Positions 18,920 through 27,811 of a DNA stretch of 64,000 bases are shown here, piece by piece. Positions within the stretch are counted from its first letter, which is position 1, and the number at the start of each line of letters is the position of its first letter. The notes beneath the pieces are model-generated. The model did no database searches and was not told the origin of the DNA. It saw nothing but the letters and a program-made list of their open reading frames with translations. A program made the translations under genes and the position numbers. Origin of the DNA: Desulfarculaceae bacterium (lineage in GTDB: Bacteria; Desulfobacterota; Desulfarculia; Desulfarculales; Desulfarculaceae); the NCBI GenBank assembly GCA_021737645.1, contig JAIPDO010000006.1:38032-102031 (forward strand), given 5' to 3'.

Positions 18920-19616
18920 AATAAATAATGTCTCCGTAAAGTATGGCGACCTTGTGGCCCTTAGAGACGTTTCGCTGAGCATCAAGCAAGGCGGCATCGT
19001 ATCCCTGGTGGGCTCCAACGGTTCGGGCAAGACCACCCTCATCAACACCCTGTCGGGCCTGATGGAGTGCTCCGCCGGCTCCATCGTGTTCAACGGCCGG
19101 CCCATCCAAGACATGCCCGCCCACAAGCGGGTCGACCTGGGCTTGGTGCAGATACCCGAGAACCGGCGCTTGTTCCCCTACATGACCGTGTTGGAAAACC
19201 TGGAGATGGGTTCCATGACCCACCGATCCAGAGACAAGCGCCAGGACAACATCAAGAAGGTGATGCACCTGTTCCCCATACTCTCCAAGCGCTCCAAGCA
19301 GATAGCCAACACCCTGAGCGGCGGCGAGCAGCGCATGCTGGCCATCGGGCGGGGGCTCATGTCCGACCCGGAGCTGCTGATGCTAGACGAGCCCTCCATC
19401 GGCCTGGCCCCCATCGTGGTCCAGGAGATATTCAAGGCCATCGCCCTGATCAACGAGCTGGGCACCACCGTGCTTCTGGTGGAGCAGGACGTGAACGCCT
19501 CGCTCAAGATTTCCTCCCACGGCTACGTCTTGGAGAACGGCGAGATCACCCTGTCCGGCCCGGCCCATGAGCTGCTCGGCAGCGAAAAGGTGCGCGAGGC
19601 CTACATGGGCCTTTAG
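18906..19616 (+). CDS. livF: LivF-type ABC transporter ATPase
   Basis: 236-aa ATPase completing the second Liv system. Walker A is GSNGSGKTT (residues ~36-44), the signature TLSGGEQRM, Walker B LLMLDEPSIGLAP and the H-loop region LVEQD. The start is a TTG overlapping the end of the LivMG gene by 14 bases, with GGGGGA upstream; a second in-frame TTG lies 6 bases on. It is followed after 26 bases by an amidohydrolase, so transport and catabolism genes are probably co-transcribed. Confidence 0.92.
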   Translation: MSLLEINNVSVKYGDLVALRDVSLSIKQGGIVSLVGSNGSGKTTLINTLSGLMECSAGSIVFNGRPIQDMPAHKRVDLGLVQIPENRRLFPYMTVLENLEMGSMTHRSRDKRQDNIKKVMHLFPILSKRSKQIANTLSGGEQRMLAIGRGLMSDPELLMLDEPSIGLAPIVVQEIFKAIALINELGTTVLLVEQDVNASLKISSHGYVLENGEITLSGPAHELLGSEKVREAYMGL

Positions 19617-19642
19617 GGGGCGCCTTAAAAAAGGAGCGCAAC

Positions 19643-20587
19643 ATGGTCATAGACTTTCACCACCATTTGTTCAACCGGGACTGGCTGCCCGAGAAATTCT
19701 GGGCCGACCTGGTGGACCGGGCGGTCAACGTGCGGCGCCTCAACGGCCAGGAGGCCGATCCCCAGGAGATCGCCCGCGGCATGTTCGATGTGCTCACCGA
19801 CCTGGACGGCGACATGCTGGCCGCGGACATGGACGAGGCGGGCATCGCCTACACCCTTATCATGCCCCTGGACCTGGGCCTGGAGCTGGGCGAGTGCCCG
19901 GTGAGCATCGAGGAGAAGACCCGCCTCATCGTGGAGGTTACCCGCCGCCACCCCGGCAAGATCGGCTCTTTCTTCGGGGTGGACCCCCGGCGCGAGGGCG
20001 GGGTGGAGCTGTTTGAAAAAGCGGTGCGCGAGTGGGGCATGCTGGGCCTGAAGCTGGACCCGGCGGCGGGCTTTTACCCCAACGAGCGAATGGTGTACCC
20101 CTACTATGAAAAGGCCTCCGAGCTGGGGGTGCCGGTGCTGCTGCACACCGGAGTGGCCATCCCTCCCTTCCGCAACAAGTACACCGACCCCATCTACCTG
20201 GATGACGTGACCCTGGACTTCCCGGAGCTGACCGTGGTGGCGGCCCACGCCGCCTTTGGATGGTGGCAGCAGTTGGCCTTCCTGATAAGCAAAAAGACCA
20301 ACCTGGTCACCGACATCTCCGGCTGGCAGCCCCTGGCCACCCGTGACTACGGCCTGTTCTGCCGCTACCTAAGGGACATGGTCTCCATAGCCGGCGCGCC
20401 CAACATCCTCTTCGCCAGCGACGGACCGGCCTTTAATCTCTACGGCATGCGCAACAAGTGGTGGGCCCAGCTGTTCAGGGACCTGCCGGAAAAAGCCCCC
20501 GAGGGCATCACCTTCACCCAGGATGAGGTGGACATGATCCTTTACAAGAACGCCCAGCGCATCCTGGGGCCGGTGGGAGCGAGTTAA
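19643..20587 (+). CDS. Amidohydrolase-2 family metal-dependent hydrolase/decarboxylase
   Basis: TIM-barrel amidohydrolase, 314 aa. The metal site is complete: HxH at H6-x-H8 in DFHHHLF, a further His in LLHTGVAIPP, another in VVAAHAAFG, and Asp in FASDGPAF. This subfamily (ACMSD/gamma-resorcylate decarboxylase-like) often decarboxylates or hydrolyses cyclic and dicarbonyl acids. AAGGAG precedes the ATG. It leads a cluster with a thiolase, DUF35 partner and TPP enzyme, so it likely processes an intermediate of a carbon-carbon cleavage route (inference). Confidence 0.85.
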   Translation: MVIDFHHHLFNRDWLPEKFWADLVDRAVNVRRLNGQEADPQEIARGMFDVLTDLDGDMLAADMDEAGIAYTLIMPLDLGLELGECPVSIEEKTRLIVEVTRRHPGKIGSFFGVDPRREGGVELFEKAVREWGMLGLKLDPAAGFYPNERMVYPYYEKASELGVPVLLHTGVAIPPFRNKYTDPIYLDDVTLDFPELTVVAAHAAFGWWQQLAFLISKKTNLVTDISGWQPLATRDYGLFCRYLRDMVSIAGAPNILFASDGPAFNLYGMRNKWWAQLFRDLPEKAPEGITFTQDEVDMILYKNAQRILGPVGAS

Positions 20588-20654
20588 AAACTTTACGCCC
20601 GGCCGGGCCGGGGCCATTTACAGCGAGTCAATCAGACAACCTAAGGAATTTGAC

Positions 20655-21809
20655 ATGAGTAAAGTCGCCATCATCGGAGTAGGCCAGTCGTCGTTCGTAC
20701 GCGGCTATCCCGGCTCCATCCGTGAGCTTGCTTTCGAGGCCTACGCCGAGGCCATGAACGACGCGGGCCTCACCAACGACCAGATCGGGGCCACGGTGGT
20801 GTGCTCGGCCCCGGAGTATGACAAGCAGCGCTCCCCGGCAGGGGTCATCGTAGAGCACTGCGGGCTCAATCCCCAGCCCACCTTTTACACCGAGTCTCTG
20901 TGCTGCTCCTCCACCACCGGCCTGAAGCTGGCCTATGCCCTGGTGCAGAGCGGCCTGCATGAGAGCGTGATGGTGCTGGGATTCCAGAAGATGAGCGAGA
21001 TCACCAGCGCCGAGAGCCAGGAGCGCATGGGCCGGGGCGCGGACATCCAGTGGGAGAGCCCCTTCGGCACCATGATGCCCGCCTACTACGCCATGTTCGC
21101 CCAGGGCTATCTAAGCCAGTACGGGGCCAGCGAAGAAGACTTGGCCCTGATCCGGGTGAAGGCGGCCACCTACGGCCAGCTCAACGAGCGGGCGGTGTAC
21201 CGCAAGCCGGTGGAGTTGGCCCAGTGCCTCAGCGCCGACCCGGTGGCCTCGCCGCTCAAGCTGATGGACTGCTGCGCCAATGCCGACGGCAGCTCCTGCG
21301 TCATCGTGGCCAGCGAACAAAAGGCCAAGCAGTGGGGCGTGGCCCAGCCGGTGTGGATCAGGGGACTGGGATCGGCCTCGGCCCCGGTGAACCTGGCTCT
21401 GCGCGAGAGCTTCAGCAGCTTTGCGGCAGCCACCGAGGCGGGCCGTCAGGCCTACGCCATGGCCGGCATCACCCCCAAGGACATCGATGTGGCCGAAGTG
21501 CATGACTGCTTCACTATCGCCGAGATGCTGGCCTACGAAGACCTGGGCTTCGCGCCCAGGGGCGGCGGGCCGGAGCTTATCCGGGCCAAGGAAACCTACA
21601 AGGACGGCTCCATCCCGGTGAACGTGGACGGCGGCCTCTTGAGCAAGGGCCATCCCATCGGGGCCACCGGCGGCAGCCAACTGCGCACCATTGTCTTGCA
21701 GCTCAGGGGCCAGGCCGGGGACATCCAGGTTAAGGACCCGGAGTTCGGCCTGGTTCACAACATGGGCGGCGTGGGCATCTACGGCAACGTGGTCATCCTG
21801 GGGAGATAG
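20655..21809 (+). CDS. SCP2-type thiolase family protein
   Basis: Thiolase-fold protein, 384 aa. Probable nucleophile Cys84 in SLCCSSTTG, His in AEVHDCFTIAE, and the SKGHPIGATG motif near the C-terminus. As in SCP2/archaeal-type thiolases the classical second catalytic Cys near the end is replaced (LVHNMGGVGIYG). It starts 11 bases after AAGGAA and ends 3 bases before a DUF35 gene. Thiolase/DUF35 pairs act as one complex in several archaeal and bacterial pathways. It may cleave or form a 3-oxoacyl-CoA. Confidence 0.88.
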   Translation: MSKVAIIGVGQSSFVRGYPGSIRELAFEAYAEAMNDAGLTNDQIGATVVCSAPEYDKQRSPAGVIVEHCGLNPQPTFYTESLCCSSTTGLKLAYALVQSGLHESVMVLGFQKMSEITSAESQERMGRGADIQWESPFGTMMPAYYAMFAQGYLSQYGASEEDLALIRVKAATYGQLNERAVYRKPVELAQCLSADPVASPLKLMDCCANADGSSCVIVASEQKAKQWGVAQPVWIRGLGSASAPVNLALRESFSSFAAATEAGRQAYAMAGITPKDIDVAEVHDCFTIAEMLAYEDLGFAPRGGGPELIRAKETYKDGSIPVNVDGGLLSKGHPIGATGGSQLRTIVLQLRGQAGDIQVKDPEFGLVHNMGGVGIYGNVVILGR

Positions 21810-21812
21810 AAA

Positions 21813-22253
21813 ATGTCAGGCAACAAGAAACCCGAGGCGGACAGCCGTTTTGCCAAGTTCGGCACGGTGAGCTTCACCGCCACCACCAAGGTCAACGACT
21901 TCATCGGTTATCTGGAAGACGGCCAGGTGTGCGGCACCAAGTGCCTCACCTGCGGGGCGGTGTTCTTTCCGCCGCGGGCCCAGTGCCACAAGTGCCTGGA
22001 TAAGGCCCAAATCGAGTGGTTCCAGGTGCAGGGCAGCGGCAAGCTGGCTACTTACAGCGAGCTGAAATACGCCCCCACCGGATTCGGCGAGGACCTGCCC
22101 TATGCCATCGCGGTGTTGGATATGGGCGGCTACAAGCTCTTCGGCCGCATCGGCGACGTGCCCCTGGACGAGGTGAGGGTGGGCATGGAGCTGGTGCCTG
22201 TGGCCAACGAGCTGCCTGGTGGTCAGATCAATTATGTGTTCAACCGGTCCTGA
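21813..22253 (+). CDS. DUF35 / OB-fold Zn-ribbon partner of thiolase
   Basis: 146-aa protein with a rubredoxin-like zinc ribbon (CLTC near residue 46 and CHKC near 58) followed by an OB fold (GSGKLATYSELKYAP, PYAIAVLDMGGYKLFGRI). Members bind CoA or bridge thiolases to HMG-CoA synthase-like partners. The gene is 3 bases from the thiolase gene, so a two-protein complex is very likely. Confidence 0.92.
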   Translation: MSGNKKPEADSRFAKFGTVSFTATTKVNDFIGYLEDGQVCGTKCLTCGAVFFPPRAQCHKCLDKAQIEWFQVQGSGKLATYSELKYAPTGFGEDLPYAIAVLDMGGYKLFGRIGDVPLDEVRVGMELVPVANELPGGQINYVFNRS

Positions 22254-22290
22254 ACACTACTGAGAGAACCGGAGAACCACAGGTGATATC

Positions 22291-24027
22291 ATGAGCGCGC
22301 CTAAACAAAAAAGCGGTAGACCCCTGAACTTCAACGGAACCGTGGCCGAGGCCCTGGCCAAGGGCTTGGTGCGTCACGGGGTGAGCCTGGTGTTCGGCCA
22401 GAGCCTGCCCAGCGCCTTGCACCTGGCGGCCAAGAGCCACGGCATACGCCAGGCCTGGTACCGCACCGAAAACGCCGGTGGGGCCATGGCCGACGCCTTC
22501 GCCCGCCTCTCCCACCGGGTGGGGGTGGTCACCGCCCAGAACGGCCCGGCGGCCACTCTGCTGGTGCCGCCGTTGGCCGAGGCGCTCAAGGCCTCGGTGC
22601 CGGTGGTGGCCCTGGTGCAGGATGTGGCCCTTACCCAGACCGACAAGAACGCCTTTCAGGACTTCGACCATATGGCCCTGCTCGGGGCTTGCACCAAGTG
22701 GGTGCGCCGCCTGGACCAGGCAAGCCGGGTGGATGACTACCTGGACATGGCCTTTAGGGCGGCGGTGAGCGGCCGCCCCGGACCGGTGGCGTTGCTTCTG
22801 CCCGCCGATCTGCTGCTGGCCCCCTATCAGCCGAGCGCCACGCCCCGCACCCAGAGCCTGGGGTGCTATCCCCTGGAGCGCACCATGCCGGGCCTCATGC
22901 ATTTGGAGGAGGCGGCGGACATGCTGGCCCAGGCCAAGCGCCCCCTGGTGATCGCCGGGGGTGGGGTTCATCTGTCTGGAGCCAGCGAGGAGTTGGCCAT
23001 GCTACAGGAGTCCGCCTCCCTGCCCGTGGGCACCACGGTGATGGGCAAGGGCTCGGTGGACGAGAACCACCCCCTGAGCCTGGGGGTGGTGGGCTACTTC
23101 ATGGGCACCGGCGGGGCGTCAAAGTTCCAGCGGGAGCTGGTCGAAAAGGCGGACCTGGTGCTGTTGGTGGGCAATCGCACCAACCAAAACGGCACCGACA
23201 CTTGGTCCCTGTATCCCCCCAAGGCCCGCTACATTCACATCGACGCGGACCCCATGGAGATAGGGCGCAACTACGAGGCCCTGCCTCTGTTGGGCGACGC
23301 CAAGCTGATACTGAGCGAGTTGATGGCCCTCATGGAGGGCCGCGACCTGTCCGCGCGCCAGGCGGCCCGCCCGGCCCTGGAGAAAAAAATCGCCAAGGGC
23401 AAGGCCCGCCACCAGCAGGAGGCCAAGGGCCTGCTGCGCTCGGGGCGCAAGCCGGTCAGGCCCGAGCGGGTCATGTACGAGCTGAACCGCCGCCTCACCC
23501 CCGAGACGGTGGTGGTGGCAGACGCCAGCTACTCCTCCATCTGGGTGGCCAACTACCTGACCAGCCTGGCTCCGGGCATGCGCTTTATCACCCCGCGGGG
23601 CCTGGCCGGATTGGGCTGGGGCCTGCCCATGGCCATGGGGGCCAAGCTGGCCCGGCCCCAGTCCCCGGTGGTCTGCCTGGCCGGGGACGGCGGCTTCGGG
23701 CACTCCTGGTCCGAGTTGGAAGCGGCGGGCCGCATGGGCCTGGACTTGACCATCTTGGTGCTCAACAACCGCATTCTGGGATACCAAAAGCACGCTGAAA
23801 ATGTTAAGTTCGGCGATCACACCGATGCGGTGTACATGTCCGATGTGGACCACGCGGCGGTGGCCGAGGCCTGCGGGTGCCGGGGCGTTCGGGTGCGGGA
23901 GCCGGGCCAATTGCCCGAGGCCCTGGACCTGGCCCTGGGTGAGCCGGGGCCGGTGTTGGTGGACATTCTCACCGACCCCACGGCTTATCCGCCCATCACC
24001 AGTTTCGAGGGCAAGCTGGCTATGTGA
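22291..24027 (+). CDS. Thiamine-diphosphate-dependent enzyme, acetolactate synthase family
   Basis: TPP enzyme of 578 aa with the three domains of the acetolactate synthase/benzoylformate decarboxylase fold. The catalytic glutamate is Glu60 in YRTENAGGAMADAFAR, the central domain starts near 210, and the TPP/Mg motif is GDGGFGHSW...VLNN near 468-496. It could be a decarboxylase, lyase or acyloin synthase; it lacks obvious FAD- or CoA-specific signatures. Its place after thiolase and DUF35 suggests a carbon-carbon bond step on a 2-oxo or acyloin intermediate (inference). Confidence 0.88.
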   Translation: MSAPKQKSGRPLNFNGTVAEALAKGLVRHGVSLVFGQSLPSALHLAAKSHGIRQAWYRTENAGGAMADAFARLSHRVGVVTAQNGPAATLLVPPLAEALKASVPVVALVQDVALTQTDKNAFQDFDHMALLGACTKWVRRLDQASRVDDYLDMAFRAAVSGRPGPVALLLPADLLLAPYQPSATPRTQSLGCYPLERTMPGLMHLEEAADMLAQAKRPLVIAGGGVHLSGASEELAMLQESASLPVGTTVMGKGSVDENHPLSLGVVGYFMGTGGASKFQRELVEKADLVLLVGNRTNQNGTDTWSLYPPKARYIHIDADPMEIGRNYEALPLLGDAKLILSELMALMEGRDLSARQAARPALEKKIAKGKARHQQEAKGLLRSGRKPVRPERVMYELNRRLTPETVVVADASYSSIWVANYLTSLAPGMRFITPRGLAGLGWGLPMAMGAKLARPQSPVVCLAGDGGFGHSWSELEAAGRMGLDLTILVLNNRILGYQKHAENVKFGDHTDAVYMSDVDHAAVAEACGCRGVRVREPGQLPEALDLALGEPGPVLVDILTDPTAYPPITSFEGKLAM

Positions 24028-24089
24028 CCGAATGGCGGGAACTCCCGGCCTCGGCGCGGGCGGCCGCCCAGACAGGAGCAGCGACGAGC

Positions 24090-24395
24090 ATGAGTAAAGT
24101 GCATCTGACCGCCAAGATAGTGGCCAAAGAGGGCCAGGCCGACAACGTGGAAAAGGCGCTACTGGCCGTGGTTCCCACGGTGCGCGCCGAAAACGGATGC
24201 CTGCGCTATGACCTGCACCGGGAAAGCCGGGAGGGTAATGATTTCCTGTTCTACGAGATATGGGAAAGCCCCGACGCCCTCAAGGCCCATGGACAGTCCG
24301 CGCACATGAACGCCATGCGCGAAAGCATCAAAGACCTGGTGGACGGCCCCACCCAGATAAGCTTCTGGCGGGCCGTGGACCGGATGGACGGCTGA
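24090..24395 (+). CDS. ABM (YgiN-like) monooxygenase-fold protein
   Basis: Small dimeric alpha/beta-barrel protein, 101 aa, of the antibiotic biosynthesis monooxygenase family (VHLTAKIVAKEGQ, then NGCLRYDLHRE, FYEIWES, HMNAMRESI). Some members oxidise quinols without a cofactor; others only bind small molecules. The ATG at 24090 matches the family's N-terminus. An in-frame GTG at 24024 would add 22 atypical residues. It ends the amidohydrolase-thiolase-TPP cluster and is followed by a terminator-like hairpin. Confidence 0.85.
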   Translation: MSKVHLTAKIVAKEGQADNVEKALLAVVPTVRAENGCLRYDLHRESREGNDFLFYEIWESPDALKAHGQSAHMNAMRESIKDLVDGPTQISFWRAVDRMDG

Positions 24396-24403
24396 TCAAC
24401 CCG

Positions 24404-24438
24404 GCCGGTCCTCACGCCACTCTGGCGCGAGGACCGGC
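24404..24438 (+). terminator. Terminator-like hairpin after the ABM gene
   Basis: Stem GCCGGTCCTC/GAGGACCGGC (10 bp) with an inner CGCCA-CTC-TGGCG helix, followed by TTCTTG. It closes the 14.9-24.4 kb plus-strand unit before lipB. Confidence 0.65.
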
Positions 24439-24572
24439 TTCTTGCCTCGCGACCAAGGCCCAGCCCTCCTACCCGTGACCAAGATATTTCACTCCGATTT
24501 TGGCGGCGGTTTTGCTCCCGCTAATGGGGGGGGCCGCTTGTGCGTTCTGCTCCACCGAGGTAGCATTGCCCC

Positions 24573-25268
24573 ATGTCCGAGGTGAAACTGCTCAAGCTGG
24601 GCCTCACTCCATACCCGGAGGGTTTGGAGTTGATGCGCCGCTTGGCCGCCCTGAAACAACAGCGGCCCGCCCCCCAGGTGCTCATGCTCCTGGAGCACGA
24701 GCCGGTGTTGACCATGGGCCGCCGGGCCGCTGACAGCGACATCCTGGCCCCTCCCGAGCTTTTGGATCGGGAGGGCATCGCGGTGCACCGGGTGGAGCGC
24801 GGCGGGCTGATCACCTATCACGGCCCCGGCCAACTGGTGGCCTACCCCCTGCTGGAATTGGAGGCCCTGGGGCTGAGCATCGGCGATCTGGTGCGGTCCT
24901 TGGAGCGGACCCTGCTGGCCACCCTGGCCGACCTGGGGGTTCAGGGCAACCTGCATGAGGGCCATCCCGGCGCCTGGCACGGCGAAAAGAAGCTGGCCTC
25001 CATCGGGATCGCGGTCAAGGGCGGGGTCACCTTGCACGGCTTGGCCTTGAATTTGGACCCCGACTTGGAGCATTTTAAGCTTATCAACCCCTGCGGCCTC
25101 ACCGGTTCGCCCATGACTTCGGTGCGCCAGGTGACCGGCCGCGAGGTGGACGCCAAAGGGGCCACGGACCTACTGGCCGGGCACATGTGCCGGGAGCTTG
25201 GCCTCGACGCTTCGCCCTGGAGCCTGGAGCAGGCCGAGGCCTGTTTGCGGGAGGGTCATTTCGCCTAG
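24573..25268 (+). CDS. lipB: Octanoyl-[acyl carrier protein]:protein octanoyltransferase
   Basis: LipB, 231 aa, transfers octanoyl from ACP to the lysine of lipoyl domains, the first step of lipoate assembly. Hallmarks: RGGLITYHGPGQLVAYP, the catalytic lysine region GEKKLASIGI, LHGLALN, and the acyl-thioester cysteine in INPCGLTG. It stands just upstream of the sigma-54 activator and the lipoate-dependent dehydrogenase operon, while lipA lies 14 kb downstream. Confidence 0.96.
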   Translation: MSEVKLLKLGLTPYPEGLELMRRLAALKQQRPAPQVLMLLEHEPVLTMGRRAADSDILAPPELLDREGIAVHRVERGGLITYHGPGQLVAYPLLELEALGLSIGDLVRSLERTLLATLADLGVQGNLHEGHPGAWHGEKKLASIGIAVKGGVTLHGLALNLDPDLEHFKLINPCGLTGSPMTSVRQVTGREVDAKGATDLLAGHMCRELGLDASPWSLEQAEACLREGHFA

Positions 25269-25337
25269 CAGACCCCTGCCGCCGGGCGGGGGCCGGGAAA
25301 GATCGGCGGCAACTTCGCCTTAAAGAGGAAAGAAGTC

Positions 25338-27311
25338 GTGGAGCAAAAAAATCCCCGCGGCAAACTAACCGAAGCCTGGCAACAGTTCGCCCAAACCGGG
25401 CAGGTGGACCGCACCGCCGTGCGTTCGGACGTGGCCGACTCCTGGCGGCGCTGCTATCGCCAGGGCCTGAGGCCCAACGCCCCCAAGGGCTCGTTTAAGC
25501 TTTCCTCCGCCCAACTGGCTCGCATCCGCGCGGCCAACGCCGACTTTATCGAGGCGGCCCTGCCTTTCATGCGCTTTTTGCAGAGCGCGGTGCGGGGCAC
25601 CGGCTTTATCCTGGTGCTCACCAATGCCGAAGGGGTGCTGCTGGACGTGTTCGGCGACGAAGACATCCTGCGCATGGCTCGGGACAACAACTACGTGGCC
25701 GGCAGCAGCCGGGCCGAGGAAGAGGTGGGCACCAACTCCATCGGGCTTTGCCTGGTGGAGAAAAAGCCCATCCAGGTCACCGGGCCGGAGCACTACAACG
25801 AGCGCCACCACGACTGGACCTGCTCCTCGGCCCCGGTGTTTTCGCCCGAGGGCAGCCTGCTGGGGGCCATCACCCTGTCGGGCAAATCCTCCAGCGCCCA
25901 CCTGCACACCCTGGGCATGGTCATCTCCGCCGCCGAGGCCATCGAAAACAAGCTGAAGCAGCGCAAGGCGGACAAGGAAAAAAGCAACTACGAGACCCTG
26001 CTGGAGTCGCTGCTGGGCTCCATCTCCGAGGCGGTGATCGCGGTAAATCACAAAGGGGTGGTTACCCACGCCAACCAGGCCGCCTGCCGCATGGGCGGGT
26101 TCTCCTCCTCAAAGGTGCTGGGCAAAAGCATAGACTTGGTGTTTCCCGGCCAGCCCCTGCTCATGGACATGGCCCTCAACGGCAAGGACTACGGCAACGT
26201 GGAGGTGGGGGTGGACAGCCCCCAGGGGCGCAACTATTTCATCCTGCGGCCCTTTATGATCCGCGAAGACGAAAAGCACTACGGCTTTTTCCTGGTCATG
26301 AGCGAGCGCAGCCGCTTTTTCAACGAGTTGCGCAAGGTCTCCGGGCACAACGCCCGCTTCACCTTCGAGGACATCAAGGGCGGCTCCCCGGAGTTTTTGC
26401 GCCAGATCAAGCTGGCCAAGATCGCCGCCGGGGCCGACAGCCGGGTCTTGATCATGGGCGAGACCGGCACCGGCAAGGAGCTTTTCGCCCAGGCCATCCA
26501 CAACGCCTCCGAGCGCAGCCAGGGCCCCTTCGTGGCCATCAACTGCGCGGCCATCCCCAGGGAGCTCATCGAGTCGGAGATCCTGGGCTACAAGGAAGGG
26601 GCCTTCACCGGGGCGCGCAAGGGCGGCCAGGTGGGCAAGCTGGAGCTGGCCGACGGGGGAACCGTGTTTTTGGACGAGGTGGGCGAGATGCCCCTGGACG
26701 CCCAGACCAAGTTCCTCAGGGTGCTGCAAGACGGAATGATCACCCGCCTGGGCGACAACCGCCCCCTCAAGGTGGACGTCAGGGTCATCGCCGCCACCAA
26801 CGAGGATTTGGTGGAGCGGGTGGCCAGCAAGGGCTTCCGCCAGGACCTCTACTTCCGCTTGAGCGTGGTGGAGCTGAACATCCCCCCCCTGCGGGGGCGC
26901 TTGGACGACCTACCCCTGCTGGTGGAGCACGTCCTGGGGCGAGTCTCCTACAAGCTGGGAGCCCGCCAACTGGGCATCGCCCCCGAGGCCATGGAAGTGC
27001 TGCGCCGCTACCAGTGGCCGGGCAACGTGCGCGAACTGGGCAACATCCTGGAGATGGCCGCCATTGTCTGCGACGGCCGGGAGATCGAGGTGGAGCATCT
27101 GCCCCAACGCATCTTCCGCCCCGGCCTGGCCGCCCAGGTGACCGAAGCGGTGCAGCCCATGAAGCAGATGGAGGCCGAGGTCTTAAAAAACGCCCTGGCC
27201 GAGTGCGAAGGCAACGTGGCCAAGGTTTCGCGCAGGCTGGGGCTGTCGCGCAGCACCATATACCGCCGCATGAAAGAATTAGGCATAGGCAAGTCGGTCA
27301 GCTTCGACTAG
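25338..27311 (+). CDS. acoR: AcoR-like sigma-54-dependent activator (GAF-PAS-AAA+-Fis)
   Basis: Enhancer-binding activator of 657 aa. An N-terminal GAF-like sensor spans ~70-210, a PAS domain ~225-330, and the AAA+ domain ~350-580 with Walker A GETGTGKE, the sigma-54 contact loop GAFTGA and Walker B VFLDEVGEMP. A C-terminal Fis helix-turn-helix is at about 625-650 (AKVSRRLGLSRSTIYRRM). GTG start with AGAGGAAAG upstream. Domain order matches AcoR-type regulators of acetoin catabolism. A sigma-54 promoter and palindromes lie between it and the E1 alpha gene. Confidence 0.92.
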   Translation: MEQKNPRGKLTEAWQQFAQTGQVDRTAVRSDVADSWRRCYRQGLRPNAPKGSFKLSSAQLARIRAANADFIEAALPFMRFLQSAVRGTGFILVLTNAEGVLLDVFGDEDILRMARDNNYVAGSSRAEEEVGTNSIGLCLVEKKPIQVTGPEHYNERHHDWTCSSAPVFSPEGSLLGAITLSGKSSSAHLHTLGMVISAAEAIENKLKQRKADKEKSNYETLLESLLGSISEAVIAVNHKGVVTHANQAACRMGGFSSSKVLGKSIDLVFPGQPLLMDMALNGKDYGNVEVGVDSPQGRNYFILRPFMIREDEKHYGFFLVMSERSRFFNELRKVSGHNARFTFEDIKGGSPEFLRQIKLAKIAAGADSRVLIMGETGTGKELFAQAIHNASERSQGPFVAINCAAIPRELIESEILGYKEGAFTGARKGGQVGKLELADGGTVFLDEVGEMPLDAQTKFLRVLQDGMITRLGDNRPLKVDVRVIAATNEDLVERVASKGFRQDLYFRLSVVELNIPPLRGRLDDLPLLVEHVLGRVSYKLGARQLGIAPEAMEVLRRYQWPGNVRELGNILEMAAIVCDGREIEVEHLPQRIFRPGLAAQVTEAVQPMKQMEAEVLKNALAECEGNVAKVSRRLGLSRSTIYRRMKELGIGKSVSFD

Positions 27312-27440
27312 TCCCGGCTCCGCCAGCCACCGCCATACGGCGTTGCTGGCCGCGCTCGGTCCTCGGCGTATATAAAAATACGCCTGCGTCCCTCGGCGCT
27401 GGCCAGACGCCTTGTCTGGCGGCGGCTGGCTGTGCCGGGG
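27312..27440. repeat. Dispersed ~120-bp repeat, copy 2
   Basis: Aligns with 2091-2212 nearly end to end. Its central dyad is GGCGTAT-ATAAAA-ATACGCC (27365-27384), a perfect 7-bp inverted repeat. The arms differ from copy 1 yet remain complementary, i.e. compensatory change, which implies that the structure matters. Confidence 0.7.
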
Positions 27441-27555
27441 TGGCCGCGCCACAAAGCGCCATCTGTGTTGCGGGCGTCGCTCGCCTCTTCGGCGTATGTA
27501 AGAATACGCCTGCGGGCCTCGCTCGCCTGCCGCCTGGCCCTGCGTCGGCTGGCCA
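27441..27555. repeat. Dispersed repeat, partial third copy
   Basis: Immediately follows copy 2. It shares the core GGCGTAT-GTAAGA-ATACGCC (27491-27510) and the following CTGCG, with looser similarity outside it. Confidence 0.55.
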
Positions 27556-27612
27556 AGCTGGATGTGATGTAAACCGCGTCCCTACAAAGCCGATCATTTT
27601 TCTTCAATAGTG

Positions 27613-27655
27613 TGTCAAAATGAGACAGTCGCGTTTTAGTGCGACACATGTCGCA
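27613..27655. promoter_or_regulatory. Candidate upstream activator sites for the AcoR-like protein
   Basis: Two symmetric elements lie about 90-130 bases upstream of the sigma-54 promoter, the usual distance for enhancer sites. They are TGTC-N7-GACA (27613-27627) and a perfect palindrome TGCGACA-CA-TGTCGCA (27640-27655). Both contain TGTC/GACA half-sites. Assignment to the adjacent activator is inference. Confidence 0.5.
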
Positions 27656-27741
27656 GACTTTGACGCAACCCCATTTGTGCAACCATCCACAAACTAATCG
27701 CGTTTCCAGCCGGTTAGCCTATTAGCTTTTTGCCGGGAAAC

Positions 27742-27757
27742 TGGCACGTCTCCTGCA
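27742..27757 (+). promoter_or_regulatory. Sigma-54 (-24/-12) promoter
   Basis: TGGCACG-TCTC-CTGCA has the invariant GG and GC dinucleotides exactly 10 bases apart and one mismatch to TTGC. It lies 55 bases before the E1 alpha ATG and downstream of the sigma-54 activator gene. Confidence 0.75.
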
Positions 27758-27811
27758 AAGTGATAACCAGATAATCAATGTGCCACGTCTAGCCGCCTTC
27801 TGGAGGGTGTT

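Noticed and set aside
27312..27555. CRISPR array or tandem repeat upstream of the dehydrogenase operon
   Set aside because: Only two unequal copies with no regular spacer; the match is to the distant 2091-2212 element, so it is a dispersed repeat.
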